A stretch of 64,000 nt of DNA from Williamsia muralis (lineage in GTDB: Bacteria; Actinomycetota; Actinomycetes; Mycobacteriales; Mycobacteriaceae): the NCBI RefSeq assembly GCF_002735905.1, contig NZ_PEBD01000010.1:930001-994000 (forward strand), given 5' to 3'. The position numbers and the translations under genes are program-made. The notes beneath the pieces are model-generated. The model made no database searches. It was not told where the DNA came from and saw only the letters and a program-made list of their open reading frames with translations. This document shows positions 49,831-57,518 of this stretch, in pieces. Each line of letters begins with the position of its first letter. The first letter of the stretch is position 1.

Positions 49831-51222
49831 CTACAGACCCCCACCCGTGGGCACCGAGGCGGGCGCCGGTCGGTCAGCGGGCTCGGACGGGACGGGACGA
49901 TCCGCAGCCACGTTCGATGCAGTCGCCAGTTCCGGACTGAGGGGTTCGCCATAACGCTCGATCTCGATCTGCTGCAATGTTTTGCCGCGGGTGTTCGGGG
50001 CGGCGATCGCACCGATGATCAGGGCGACGGTCAGCAGGGTCACGAGCAGCAGGCCGACCCAGGCCAGTCCGACAGCAGCGAGCAGGGTGGGGAAGAAGTA
50101 GCTCAGTGCCCCTGTCGCCGTGCGGACCACGAAGAACATGAAGCCTTGTGCACTCGCGCGATACGGGGTGGCGAACAACTCGCTGGCCCAGAGGCTGTAG
50201 AAGGCCTGCGCACCGACACCGCTCGAGATGCCCCAGCAGATCGCGAAGATGAGCAACGTGGGCAGACCGCCGTCGGTGAACAACACCAACACGCCCCATC
50301 CGATGATGCCGGGGACGGCGCCGGCCACGTACAGCGTGCGCTGCGAGACGCGGTCGCCATAGCGCATGAACCCGAAATAGGTTGCCAGGACGGTCATTCC
50401 CCACACCAAGACCTGCAGCAGGTTCTGCTGCACCTCGCTGTCGAGGCCTGCGGTCTCGTACACCCGGGGCATGAAGATGCCCGCCTGGCCCGCCACGGTG
50501 TTCCAGAACCCGTAGATGCCGATCAGGACGAGCAGTGCGGTGATGTTCTTCTTGCGCGAGAACAGTCCGCGCAGACCGTTGCCACCGCTGACGCGCTGTG
50601 CCTGGTCTGTGGTGGTGTCTTGGCCCTCTTCGGTCCAGATCTTCGATTCGACGAGGCCTTGCCGGATCCACCAGACGATGGCCGCGACCACAAACAGATG
50701 CAGGAAGATCAACCGCGAACCCAGCAACTCCAGCGGCGCCAGTGCGGCGGCCAGGGCGAAACCGATCAGCGGCCCGACGGACCACGCCAACTGTGCTGTT
50801 CCCACATGGCGGGCTCGCGCGCCCGAGGGCGCCTGTTCGGCGATGTACGTCCACGATGCCGGGACTCCCGCACCGACCGCCAGGCCGGTCACGACAAACG
50901 CCAGGAGCAGCATGGTGAAGTTCATCGCGAACGCGGCGATCAGCACACCCACCATGTACAGCAACAGGTCGTAGGTGTAGATCGCCTTGCGGCCGTACCG
51001 GTCACACAGTGGCCCGCCGATTGCTGCGCCGACGGCCGCACCAAAGGCGTTGGCGCTCAGCGCGGCGAGAAGCCCGACCGCGAAGTTGCTGATCCCGAAC
51101 TCGTCTTGCCAGAATCCGAGGCTCGTGGCGATCGCGATGATCGAGCCGGCCTCGATGTAATTGGACATGGCCACGGAGATGGTCGCTTTCCATCCCGTGG
51201 TCTTCTTGGCCCCCAATTTCAT
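49831..51222 (-). CDS. Major facilitator sugar transporter, probable L-rhamnose importer
   Basis: The product is 463 aa with 12 predicted membrane helices and the MFS signature GPLCDRYGRKAIYTYDLLL in the first inner loop. The central loop is about 45 residues, and the C-terminal tail is rich in Pro and Ala. The ATG at 51222 has AAGGAG five bases upstream. Its position between the mutarotase and isomerase genes makes it the likely proton-coupled rhamnose importer. It does not resemble E. coli RhaT, so substrate is inferred from context. Confidence 0.82.
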   Translation of the reverse strand: MKLGAKKTTGWKATISVAMSNYIEAGSIIAIATSLGFWQDEFGISNFAVGLLAALSANAFGAAVGAAIGGPLCDRYGRKAIYTYDLLLYMVGVLIAAFAMNFTMLLLAFVVTGLAVGAGVPASWTYIAEQAPSGARARHVGTAQLAWSVGPLIGFALAAALAPLELLGSRLIFLHLFVVAAIVWWIRQGLVESKIWTEEGQDTTTDQAQRVSGGNGLRGLFSRKKNITALLVLIGIYGFWNTVAGQAGIFMPRVYETAGLDSEVQQNLLQVLVWGMTVLATYFGFMRYGDRVSQRTLYVAGAVPGIIGWGVLVLFTDGGLPTLLIFAICWGISSGVGAQAFYSLWASELFATPYRASAQGFMFFVVRTATGALSYFFPTLLAAVGLAWVGLLLVTLLTVALIIGAIAAPNTRGKTLQQIEIERYGEPLSPELATASNVAADRPVPSEPADRPAPASVPTGGGL

Positions 51223-51325
51223 GGGTACTCCTTGTGGGGTGAGTCTTGTGCAGGGTAATTGGTTGATGCGATCTGGCGGATGCCGATGAGACGCAGCCGC
51301 GACGGGATTGGCAGGGGATCTCCCC

Positions 51326-51709
51326 TCAGTCGAGGTGGAAGTAGTCGGTGAGTCGGTCGAGCGTCTGATCGGGTCCGCGACCGGCGGGGTCGGTGAAGTA
51401 CTCGGCCATCGAGGACTGCCAGCGGGCGTTGACATCAGTCGCGTTCATCTCGGCCACCGCACGGTCGAAGTCGTCGGTCTCGAGGTACCCGACTACCAGT
51501 CCGTCGCCGCGCCGCAGGAAAAGCGAGTAGTTGTGCCAGCCTGCGGTGCGCAGGGCATCGAGCATCTCGGGCCAGACGTGCTCGTGCGCCGCGAGATAGT
51601 CGTCCACGCGTTCGGGTCGCAGGTTCATGGTGAAACACACTCGCCGGCGTGCCGGTGGTCCATCTCCTGCCCGGGAGTCCGTGAGATGAGTGGTCGGGGT
51701 GGGAGCCAT
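51326..51709 (-). CDS. rhaM: L-rhamnose mutarotase
   Basis: The product is 127 aa. The RhaM core starts near residue 23 (RRVCFTMNLRPERVDDYLAAHEHVWPEM), with the catalytic His in HEHVWPEM and the Tyr in NYSLFLR. It speeds the interconversion of rhamnose anomers so that the isomerase gets its preferred form. The ATG at 51709 has AGGA nine bases upstream. It begins the second rhamnose transcript, rhaM-transporter, behind the palindrome at 51774. Confidence 0.92.
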   Translation of the reverse strand: MAPTPTTHLTDSRAGDGPPARRRVCFTMNLRPERVDDYLAAHEHVWPEMLDALRTAGWHNYSLFLRRGDGLVVGYLETDDFDRAVAEMNATDVNARWQSSMAEYFTDPAGRGPDQTLDRLTDYFHLD

Positions 51710-51773
51710 CGTGGGTCCTTGAACTGATCGGGCATCCGGTCGGGGGGCGGCGGATGAGACGGGAATGAACGCT

Positions 51774-51789
51774 TTTGAAACGTTTCAAA
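51774..51789. promoter_or_regulatory. LacI-type operator of the rhaM operon
   Basis: TTTGAAACGTTTCAAA is a perfect 16-bp palindrome whose inner 14 bases match the site at 49790-49803. It lies 65 bp upstream of rhaM. The pair defines a two-transcript rhamnose regulon. Confidence 0.8.
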
Positions 51790-51953
51790 TCGATGTGATT
51801 GGAGTCACCGTAAACTGAAGGGGAGTGGCCGTCAAGAGGTGACTTCGTGGGCCTTCGGAATCCGGCGCCCCACACCTGCGGACTAAAGGCGACGGCACGA
51901 GGTGCCGAAAACGCCCGGTCGGCGGGGATCTGAGCGGCCCGAACTGGGCGTAT

Positions 51954-51982
51954 TTGTCCTGAGCTGCGCGAACGCGTAATGT
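51954..51982 (+). promoter_or_regulatory. Promoter of the infA operon
   Basis: TTGTCC (51954-51959), a 17-nt spacer and TAATGT (51977-51982). The spacing is the same as at the rplN and rpsH promoters, and TTTG precedes the spacer in all three. The start would be near 51989, about 160 nt before infA. Confidence 0.65.
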
Positions 51983-52148
51983 AGATCAACGGTGCGCCCG
52001 CGCGCCGGGTTGTTTTTGTGCCCAGATCCGCAGAGCTCGTTCGAGTCCCCTGCCAACTGAGACTCGAAAGCCCGGGACAAGTGCGTGCCAAGAAGGTAAC
52101 CGAACAGAACTGTTCAGGTGTGGTCAACACACCAGAATCGTGGAGGCT

Positions 52149-52367
52149 ATGGCCAAAGAAGGCGCGATCGAGGTCGAGGGCCGTGTTGTCGAACCCTTGC
52201 CCAATGCGATGTTCCGCATTGAGCTGGAGAACGGCCACAAGGTGCTTGCCCATATCAGCGGCAAGATGCGGCAGCACTACATCCGCATCCTGCCCGAGGA
52301 CCGCGTGGTCGTGGAGCTCTCGCCTTATGACCTGACCCGCGGCCGCATCGTTTACCGCTACAAGTAA
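52149..52367 (+). CDS. infA: Translation initiation factor IF-1
   Basis: The product is 72 aa, an S1/OB-fold protein with the conserved [22 protein letters not shown] start. IF-1 binds the A site of the 30S subunit during initiation. The ATG at 52149 has GGAGG only two bases upstream, an unusually tight spacing; a GTG at 52140 would add three residues. It leads the infA-rpmJ-rpsM-rpsK-rpsD-rpoA-rplQ-truA group. Confidence 0.97.
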   Translation: MAKEGAIEVEGRVVEPLPNAMFRIELENGHKVLAHISGKMRQHYIRILPEDRVVVELSPYDLTRGRIVYRYK

Positions 52368-52382
52368 ACGACCGGTACCTCG

Positions 52383-52398
52383 GCCCGCTGATGCGGGC
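52383..52398 (+). repeat. Small hairpin after infA
   Basis: GCCCGC (52383-52388) pairs with GCGGGC (52393-52398) around TGAT. It lies 16 nt past the infA stop and may stabilise or end part of the infA transcript. Confidence 0.4.
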
Positions 52399-52450
52399 GA
52401 GAGGGCCAGTGCAACATGCCCGGTACCGCCGGGTGTGAACACCAACGACA

Positions 52451-52472
52451 GGCGTGGCCCCAGGGCCACGCC
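52451..52472 (+). repeat. Hairpin before rpmJ
   Basis: GGCGTGGCCC (52451-52460) and GGGCCACGCC (52463-52472) are perfect reverse complements separated by two bases. The structure ends about 10 nt before the rpmJ Shine-Dalgarno region and could affect its translation or act as a weak terminator. Confidence 0.5.
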
Positions 52473-52497
52473 GCAGGCTTTGAAGGAGATCACTGAC

Positions 52498-52611
52498 GTG
52501 AAGGTTCAGCCGAGCGTCAAGCCGATCTGCGAAAAGTGCAAAGTGATCCGGCGTAACGGCCGAGTCATGGTGATCTGCGAAAACCTGCGCCACAAGCAGC
52601 GCCAGGGCTGA
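52498..52611 (+). CDS. rpmJ: Ribosomal protein L36 (bL36), zinc-binding form
   Basis: The product is only 37 aa. It starts [20 protein letters not shown] and has Cys11, Cys14, Cys27 and His32, the zinc-ribbon ligands of the C+ form. L36 is the last protein added to the 50S subunit. The GTG at 52498 has GAAGGAGA about eight bases upstream. It lies between infA and rpsM, the standard place. Confidence 0.96.
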   Translation: MKVQPSVKPICEKCKVIRRNGRVMVICENLRHKQRQG

Positions 52612-52791
52612 TCAGCACTTGTAGGAGATCGCTTGTGAGAGCGACACAACTCAATACAGGCACGACAGAAGACCTTCCAGCACCAGCGGCCATAAACGGA
52701 TGACCGCCTACCCCCGGCACGGAGGCCGGGGCCCCTCGCAGAGAAGGGGACGGACTGGGAGCAGACCTCCGAGAACCAAAGGAAACGCCAC

Positions 52792-53160
52792 ATGGCACGT
52801 GTTGCTGGTGTTGATCTTCCGCGCGAGAAGCGCCTGGAGATCGCACTGACCTACATCTACGGAGTTGGCCGCACCACCTCCAAGGAAATCCTCGACGCCA
52901 CCGGGCTCAGCCCGGATCTGCGCGCCAAGGACCTCACCGACGAAGACGTCTTGAAGCTTCGTGAGTACCTCGAAGCCTCGGTCAAGGTCGAAGGTGACCT
53001 GCGCCGCGAGGTCCAGGCCGATATCCGTCGCAAGATCGAGATCGGTTGCTACCAGGGCCTGCGCCACCGTCGTGGCCTGCCCGTCCGCGGACAGCGCACC
53101 AAGACCAACGCTCGGACCCGCAAGGGCCCGAAGAAGACCATCGCCGGGAAGAAGAAGTAA
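52792..53160 (+). CDS. rpsM: Ribosomal protein S13 (uS13)
   Basis: The product is 122 aa with [22 protein letters not shown] at the N-terminus, and it ends in the usual basic tail ([15 protein letters not shown]). S13 sits in the 30S head and contacts the P-site tRNA and L5. AAAGGAAA lies upstream. A 180-nt GC-rich gap with possible small stems separates it from rpmJ. rpsK follows three bases after the stop. Confidence 0.98.
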   Translation: MARVAGVDLPREKRLEIALTYIYGVGRTTSKEILDATGLSPDLRAKDLTDEDVLKLREYLEASVKVEGDLRREVQADIRRKIEIGCYQGLRHRRGLPVRGQRTKTNARTRKGPKKTIAGKKK

Positions 53161-53163
53161 TCC

Positions 53164-53571
53164 ATGCCTCCTAAGTCACGTAGCGCTGGCCCGAAGAAGG
53201 GCACTCGCCGTCGCGAGAAGAAGAACGTCCCGCACGGCAGCGCGCACATCAAGAGCACGTTCAACAACACCATCGTCTCGATCACCGACCCCGCCGGGAA
53301 CGTCATCGCATGGGCATCCTCGGGCCACGTCGGCTTCAAGGGCTCACGTAAGAGCACCCCGTTCGCCGCGCAGCTCGCTGCCGAGAACGCTGCCCGCAAG
53401 GCGCAGGAGCACGGCGTCAAGAAGGTCGACGTGTTCGTCAAGGGACCGGGCTCCGGTCGTGAGACCGCGATCCGCTCACTGCAGGCCGCCGGCCTCGAGG
53501 TCGGCACGATTTCCGATGTCACCCCGCAGCCGCACAACGGTTGCCGCCCGCCCAAGCGGCGCCGGGTCTAA
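53164..53571 (+). CDS. rpsK: Ribosomal protein S11 (uS11)
   Basis: The product is 135 aa. The motifs [34 protein letters not shown] and the C-terminal [13 protein letters not shown] are diagnostic. S11 lies in the 30S platform near the mRNA exit. It follows rpsM after three bases. Confidence 0.98.
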   Translation: MPPKSRSAGPKKGTRRREKKNVPHGSAHIKSTFNNTIVSITDPAGNVIAWASSGHVGFKGSRKSTPFAAQLAAENAARKAQEHGVKKVDVFVKGPGSGRETAIRSLQAAGLEVGTISDVTPQPHNGCRPPKRRRV

Positions 53572-53592
53572 CGGGAAAGAGAGAACTAGAAA

Positions 53593-54198
53593 ATGGCTCG
53601 TTATACCGGACCCGTCACCCGTAAATCACGTCGTCTCCGCGTCGACCTCGTCGGCGGAGACCAGGCGTTCGAACGTCGCCCTTACCCGCCCGGCCAGCAC
53701 GGCCGCGCGCGGATCAAGGAGAGCGAATACCTGCTGCAGCTCCAGGAGAAGCAGAAGGCCCGCTTCACCTATGGAGTGATGGAGAAGCAGTTCCGTCGCT
53801 ACTACGAAGAGGCCAACCGTCGCAACGGCAAGACCGGTGACGAGTTGCTGAAAATGCTGGAGACCCGCCTCGACAACGTGGTGTACCGCGCAGGCCTGGC
53901 CCGCACGCGTCGCCAGTCGCGTCAGATGGTCAGCCACGGCCACTTCACCGTCAACGGTGTGAAGGTCGATGTGCCCAGCTACCGCGTCTCTCGCTTCGAC
54001 ATCATCGATGTCCGCCCGAAGTCGCTGCAGACCACCCCGTTCCAGATCGCCAGGGAAATCCAGGCCGATCGCAAGGCGCCGGGCTGGCTGCAGGTTGTCC
54101 CTGACACGCTGCGCATCCTGGTGCACTCGGAGCCTGAGCGCGCGCAGATCGATGTGCCCCTCACCGAGCAGCTCATCGTCGAGTTCTACTCGAAGTAA
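53593..54198 (+). CDS. rpsD: Ribosomal protein S4 (uS4)
   Basis: The product is 201 aa, the zinc-free form with no N-terminal cysteine cluster. The S4 RNA-binding domain is at about residues 90-155 (LARTRRQSRQMVSHGHFTVNG). S4 starts 30S assembly and, in some bacteria, represses the alpha operon. The ATG at 53593 has AAAGAGAG upstream. A strong hairpin follows before rpoA. Confidence 0.98.
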   Translation: MARYTGPVTRKSRRLRVDLVGGDQAFERRPYPPGQHGRARIKESEYLLQLQEKQKARFTYGVMEKQFRRYYEEANRRNGKTGDELLKMLETRLDNVVYRAGLARTRRQSRQMVSHGHFTVNGVKVDVPSYRVSRFDIIDVRPKSLQTTPFQIAREIQADRKAPGWLQVVPDTLRILVHSEPERAQIDVPLTEQLIVEFYSK

Positions 54199-54210
54199 CC
54201 GCCGTTCGTC

Positions 54211-54236
54211 GCTGGGCAGGGTTCGCCCTGCCCAGC
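54211..54236 (+). terminator. Hairpin between rpsD and rpoA
   Basis: A perfect 11-bp stem (54211-54221 with 54226-54236) closes a TTCG loop 13 nt after the rpsD stop. No T run follows, so it may be a partial terminator or processing site that sets the ratio of S4 to RNA polymerase alpha. Confidence 0.65.
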
Positions 54237-54323
54237 GTCTGGTCGGCCCCTGGCAGCAGACACAAGGGTTTGCTGTCGCAGTCGAGCGTCATATAGCGGA
54301 CGTTCACACAGGAGGAAAAATCT

Positions 54324-55379
54324 ATGCTCATTTCACAGCGACCCACACTCTCCGAAGAGGTCATCTCCGGCGATCGCTCGAAGTTCGTCATCGAGCCGCT
54401 CGAGCCGGGCTTCGGGTACACGCTCGGCAACTCGCTTCGCCGCACCCTGCTCTCGTCGATCCCCGGCGCTGCTGTCACCAGCATCCGCATCGACGGTGTG
54501 CTGCATGAGTTCACCACCGTTCCCGGGGTCAAGGAAGACGTCACCGACATCATCCTGAACCTCAAGGGCCTGGTCGTGAGTTCCGAAGAGGACGAGCCGG
54601 TCACCATGTACGTGCGCAAGCAGGGACCGGGTGCAGTCACCGGTGCCGACATCGTGCCTCCGGCCGGTGTCACCGTGCACAATCCCGATCTGCACATCGC
54701 CACCCTGAACGACAAGGGCAAGCTGGAGATCGAGCTCGTGGTCGAGCGCGGTCGCGGTTACGTCCCGGCCGTGCAGAACAAGGCCTCGGGCGCCGAGATC
54801 GGCCGTATCCCGGTCGACTCGATCTACTCGCCGGTCCTCAAGGTCACCTACAAGGTGGAGGCCACCCGCGTCGAGCAGCGCACCGACTTCGACCGTCTGG
54901 TCCTGGACGTCGAGACCAAGAACTCGATCACCGCGCGGGACGCGCTGGCCTCGGCCGGCAAGACCCTCGTCGAGCTGTTCGGGCTCGCTCGTGAGCTGAA
55001 CATCGAAGCAGAAGGTGTCGAGATCGGACCCTCGCCCGCCGAAGCCGATCACATCGCATCGTTCAGCCTGCCGATCGAGGATCTCGAGCTCACCGTTCGC
55101 TCGTACAACTGCCTCAAGCGCGAGGGAGTGCACACGGTCGGCGAACTGGTGGCCCGCACCGAGTCAGACCTTCTCGACATCCGCAACTTCGGCCAGAAGT
55201 CGATCGACGAGGTGAAGGTCAAGCTGCACGCACTCGGCCTGGCACTCAAGGACAGCCCGGCCAGCTTCGATCCGTCCCAGGTGGCCGGATACGACGTGGC
55301 CACCGGCACGTGGTCAGATGACGCCGCATTCTCCGATGCCGATGCCGGCGAGGATTTCGCGGAAACCGAACAGCTTTAA
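54324..55379 (+). CDS. rpoA: RNA polymerase alpha subunit
   Basis: The product is 351 aa. The N-terminal dimerisation domain (to about 230) starts [13 protein letters not shown] and contains [15 protein letters not shown]. The C-terminal domain (about 250-320) has [20 protein letters not shown] and binds UP elements and activators. A ~30-residue acidic tail is typical of actinobacteria. The ATG at 54324 has AGGAGGAA upstream. It is 125 bases after rpsD, with a hairpin in between. Confidence 0.98.
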   Translation: MLISQRPTLSEEVISGDRSKFVIEPLEPGFGYTLGNSLRRTLLSSIPGAAVTSIRIDGVLHEFTTVPGVKEDVTDIILNLKGLVVSSEEDEPVTMYVRKQGPGAVTGADIVPPAGVTVHNPDLHIATLNDKGKLEIELVVERGRGYVPAVQNKASGAEIGRIPVDSIYSPVLKVTYKVEATRVEQRTDFDRLVLDVETKNSITARDALASAGKTLVELFGLARELNIEAEGVEIGPSPAEADHIASFSLPIEDLELTVRSYNCLKREGVHTVGELVARTESDLLDIRNFGQKSIDEVKVKLHALGLALKDSPASFDPSQVAGYDVATGTWSDDAAFSDADAGEDFAETEQL

Positions 55380-55431
55380 TCGCAACCCAGCTCACGGCCG
55401 AGAGGCCGAGAGTTAACCCTAGGAGTTCGAA

Positions 55432-56052
55432 ATGCCCAAGCCCACAAAGGGTACCCGCCTCGGTGGGTCGGCTTCGCACCAGAAAGCGATGCTGGCGAAC
55501 CTGGCCACCTCGCTCTTCGAGCACGGCCGGATCACCACCACCGAAGCCAAGGCGAAGCGGCTGCGTCCGTACGCGGAGAAGCTGATCACGCACGCCAAGG
55601 CCGGCAACCTCGCCCACCGTCGTGAGGTCCTCAAGGACATTCGCAACAAGGACGTCGTGCACACCCTGTTCGCGGAGATCGGCCCGTTCTTCGCCGACCG
55701 CAACGGTGGCTACACCCGCATCATCAAGACCCTGCCGCGCAAGGGCGACAACGCCCCCATGGCAGTGATCGAGCTGGTCCGGGAGAAGACGGCTTCGTCG
55801 GAGGCCGATCGGGCCACCCGCGCTGCTGCCTCGAAGCAGAAGGCTTCCGAGCCCGTCGCCGAGGTTCCCGCCGAGGTGTCCGAGGGCGACAATGTCGTCG
55901 AGGCCACCCTGGATGAGGCCACCGACGCACAGGTCGAGAACGCCGACGCCGTCGCAGAGGGCTTCACCGAGGAGACGACCGCGGAGAGCGCCACCGAGAT
56001 CGTCGACGAAGGCAAGGCCGAAGGCTCCGACGACAAGAAGTCGGACGCCTGA
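55432..56052 (+). CDS. rplQ: Ribosomal protein L17 (bL17)
   Basis: The product is 206 aa. The L17 core covers the first ~120 residues ([34 protein letters not shown]). An acidic Ala/Glu/Thr/Asp-rich tail of about 85 residues follows and is absent from E. coli L17 (127 aa). Such tails are common in Mycobacteriales; their role is unknown. L17 lies near the peptide tunnel exit of the 50S subunit. GGAG precedes the ATG. Confidence 0.97.
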   Translation: MPKPTKGTRLGGSASHQKAMLANLATSLFEHGRITTTEAKAKRLRPYAEKLITHAKAGNLAHRREVLKDIRNKDVVHTLFAEIGPFFADRNGGYTRIIKTLPRKGDNAPMAVIELVREKTASSEADRATRAAASKQKASEPVAEVPAEVSEGDNVVEATLDEATDAQVENADAVAEGFTEETTAESATEIVDEGKAEGSDDKKSDA

Positions 56053-56060
56053 GCGAGAAC

Positions 56061-56963
56061 ATGTCTGACGAGCCCGTCACCGGATTTTCCGGTGGCGGGC
56101 TTCGTCATTTCGTCTCGCCGGTCCGGCTGCGTATGCAGATCGGTTATGACGGAACAGATTTCGCCGGATGGGCCAGACAACCCGGGCAGCGCACGGTGTG
56201 TGGGGTTCTGGAGCGGACACTGTCCACCATCGTCCGAGAGCCCGTCACCCTGACGGTCGCCGGACGCACCGATGCCGGCGTGCACGCCACCGGTCAGGTC
56301 GCCCACTTCGACGTGTCCGGTGAGGCGTTGCAGACCAGGTCGATCGCCGGTGAACCCGCGAACCTCGTTCGACGGCTGGCGAAGATGTTGCCGCCCGACG
56401 TCCGGGTGAAGGATGTCGAGACCGCACCCGTCGAGTTCGACGCCCGATTCTCGGCGCTGCGCCGGCACTACGAGTACCGACTGGCCGATGATCCCTGGGG
56501 TGCCGAGCCGGTGGCTGCCCGCACCACGGCGGCATGGACACGACCTCTCAACGTGGACAGGATGCAGCAGGCATCCTCAGAACTGGTGGGTCTGAACGAT
56601 TTCGCCGCCTTCTGCCGCCGGCGTGACGGGGCGACCACCGTTCGGGACCTGCAGCGATTCGAATGGGTGCGTGACGACTACGGCGTGCTCGTGGCCCAAG
56701 TGAGTGCCGACGCTTTTTGCTGGTCGATGGTGCGCTCACTCGTGGGTGCGGTCGCCGTGGTGGGGGAGGGTCGACGGACACCCGAATGGTGCGCCGGACT
56801 CCTCCGACAACGGGTTCGCTCCAGCGAGGTGCCCGTTGCGCCGGCGTGCGGCCTGAGTCTCGTCGGGGTGGACTACCCTCCCGATGAGCAAGTCGCCGAA
56901 CGAAATTCCGTGACCCGCGAGGTCAGGTCGGCGATCGACCCGGCCGGGTGCTGCGGCGACTGA
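56061..56963 (+). CDS. truA: tRNA pseudouridine synthase A (38-40)
   Basis: The product is 300 aa. The catalytic Asp71 lies in [25 protein letters not shown] near the N-terminus and [17 protein letters not shown] later are conserved. It makes pseudouridine at positions 38-40 of the tRNA anticodon arm. It starts eight bases after rplQ and closes the ribosomal block, next to the type VII secretion genes, as truA does beside ESX-4 in Mycobacterium tuberculosis. Confidence 0.95.
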   Translation: MSDEPVTGFSGGGLRHFVSPVRLRMQIGYDGTDFAGWARQPGQRTVCGVLERTLSTIVREPVTLTVAGRTDAGVHATGQVAHFDVSGEALQTRSIAGEPANLVRRLAKMLPPDVRVKDVETAPVEFDARFSALRRHYEYRLADDPWGAEPVAARTTAAWTRPLNVDRMQQASSELVGLNDFAAFCRRRDGATTVRDLQRFEWVRDDYGVLVAQVSADAFCWSMVRSLVGAVAVVGEGRRTPEWCAGLLRQRVRSSEVPVAPACGLSLVGVDYPPDEQVAERNSVTREVRSAIDPAGCCGD

Positions 56964-56970
56964 CCGCTTC

Positions 56971-56985
56971 CACGGGCCTCCCGTG
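56971..56985. terminator. Weak hairpin between converging truA and TM2 genes
   Basis: CACGGG (56971-56976) and CCCGTG (56980-56985) flank CCT. The stem is short. It is the only structured element in this 43-bp convergent gap. Confidence 0.3.
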
Positions 56986-57006
56986 CATCTCCAGGCCGCC
57001 CGATGG

Positions 57007-57489
57007 TCAGGGACGCAGCTTGAATCCCCGCGGGTCTCGCACCGCGCCGGTGAACATCATGATCGCATCGATGATCACCCAGATGCCGAGGCCGAACAAC
57101 ACCAGCCAGCCGACCAGGACGAGGGTCAGCAGCCAACCGACGAACAGCGTGATGAGCTGAGTGACGGCGATACCGTTCGAGCCGAGGTAGAAGCGGCCGG
57201 CGCCGAAGCCTCCCAGAAAAAGCTGTAACAGGCCGGCCGTCGCTTTCGACTTGTCCGACAACGGTTCTCCGGTGAACGGGTCACGACCGAACGGTGCGCC
57301 CGGGTCGCCGCCTAACCCGTACCCGGGCCCGTACGGCTGATTGTAGAACGGTTGCGGAGCGAACTGCGGCGCCGGAAACGGCTGCTGCTGATAGTGCGTC
57401 TGATCCCACGGCTGTGACGGATTTGCCGCCCGCGTCGGATCGTATGGATCAGGAACGCCCGAATCGTCGTATGGCATGGGATAGTTCAT
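57007..57489 (-). CDS. TM2-domain membrane protein
   Basis: The product is 160 aa. About 85 residues rich in Pro, Gln and Tyr are followed by a TM2 domain: KSKATAGLLQLFLGGFGAGRFYLGS, then two membrane helices joined by a short loop. The function of bacterial TM2 proteins is not established. The ATG at 57489 starts MNYPMPYDD, with GAGG upstream. It lies 29 bases after the EspI-like gene on the same strand and likely shares its transcript, which hints at a link to secretion or the envelope. Confidence 0.8.
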   Translation of the reverse strand: MNYPMPYDDSGVPDPYDPTRAANPSQPWDQTHYQQQPFPAPQFAPQPFYNQPYGPGYGLGGDPGAPFGRDPFTGEPLSDKSKATAGLLQLFLGGFGAGRFYLGSNGIAVTQLITLFVGWLLTLVLVGWLVLFGLGIWVIIDAIMMFTGAVRDPRGFKLRP

Positions 57490-57518
57490 TCTCGTACCTC
57501 GCTGGTCGACCGGATGGG

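Larger units (their letters stand above)
51710..52148. other. Divergent region between rhaM and infA
   Basis: This 439-nt gap holds the rhaM operator (51774-51789), the infA promoter (51954-51982) and an infA leader of about 160 nt. Short open frames within it have no coding character. No tRNA or mobile-element remnant is seen. Confidence 0.7.

Noticed and set aside
49819-51258. A 479-codon plus-strand frame opposite the transporter
   Set aside because: The transporter frame has 12 membrane helices and a good start; the opposite frame gives a Gln/Asp/His-rich product with no domain.
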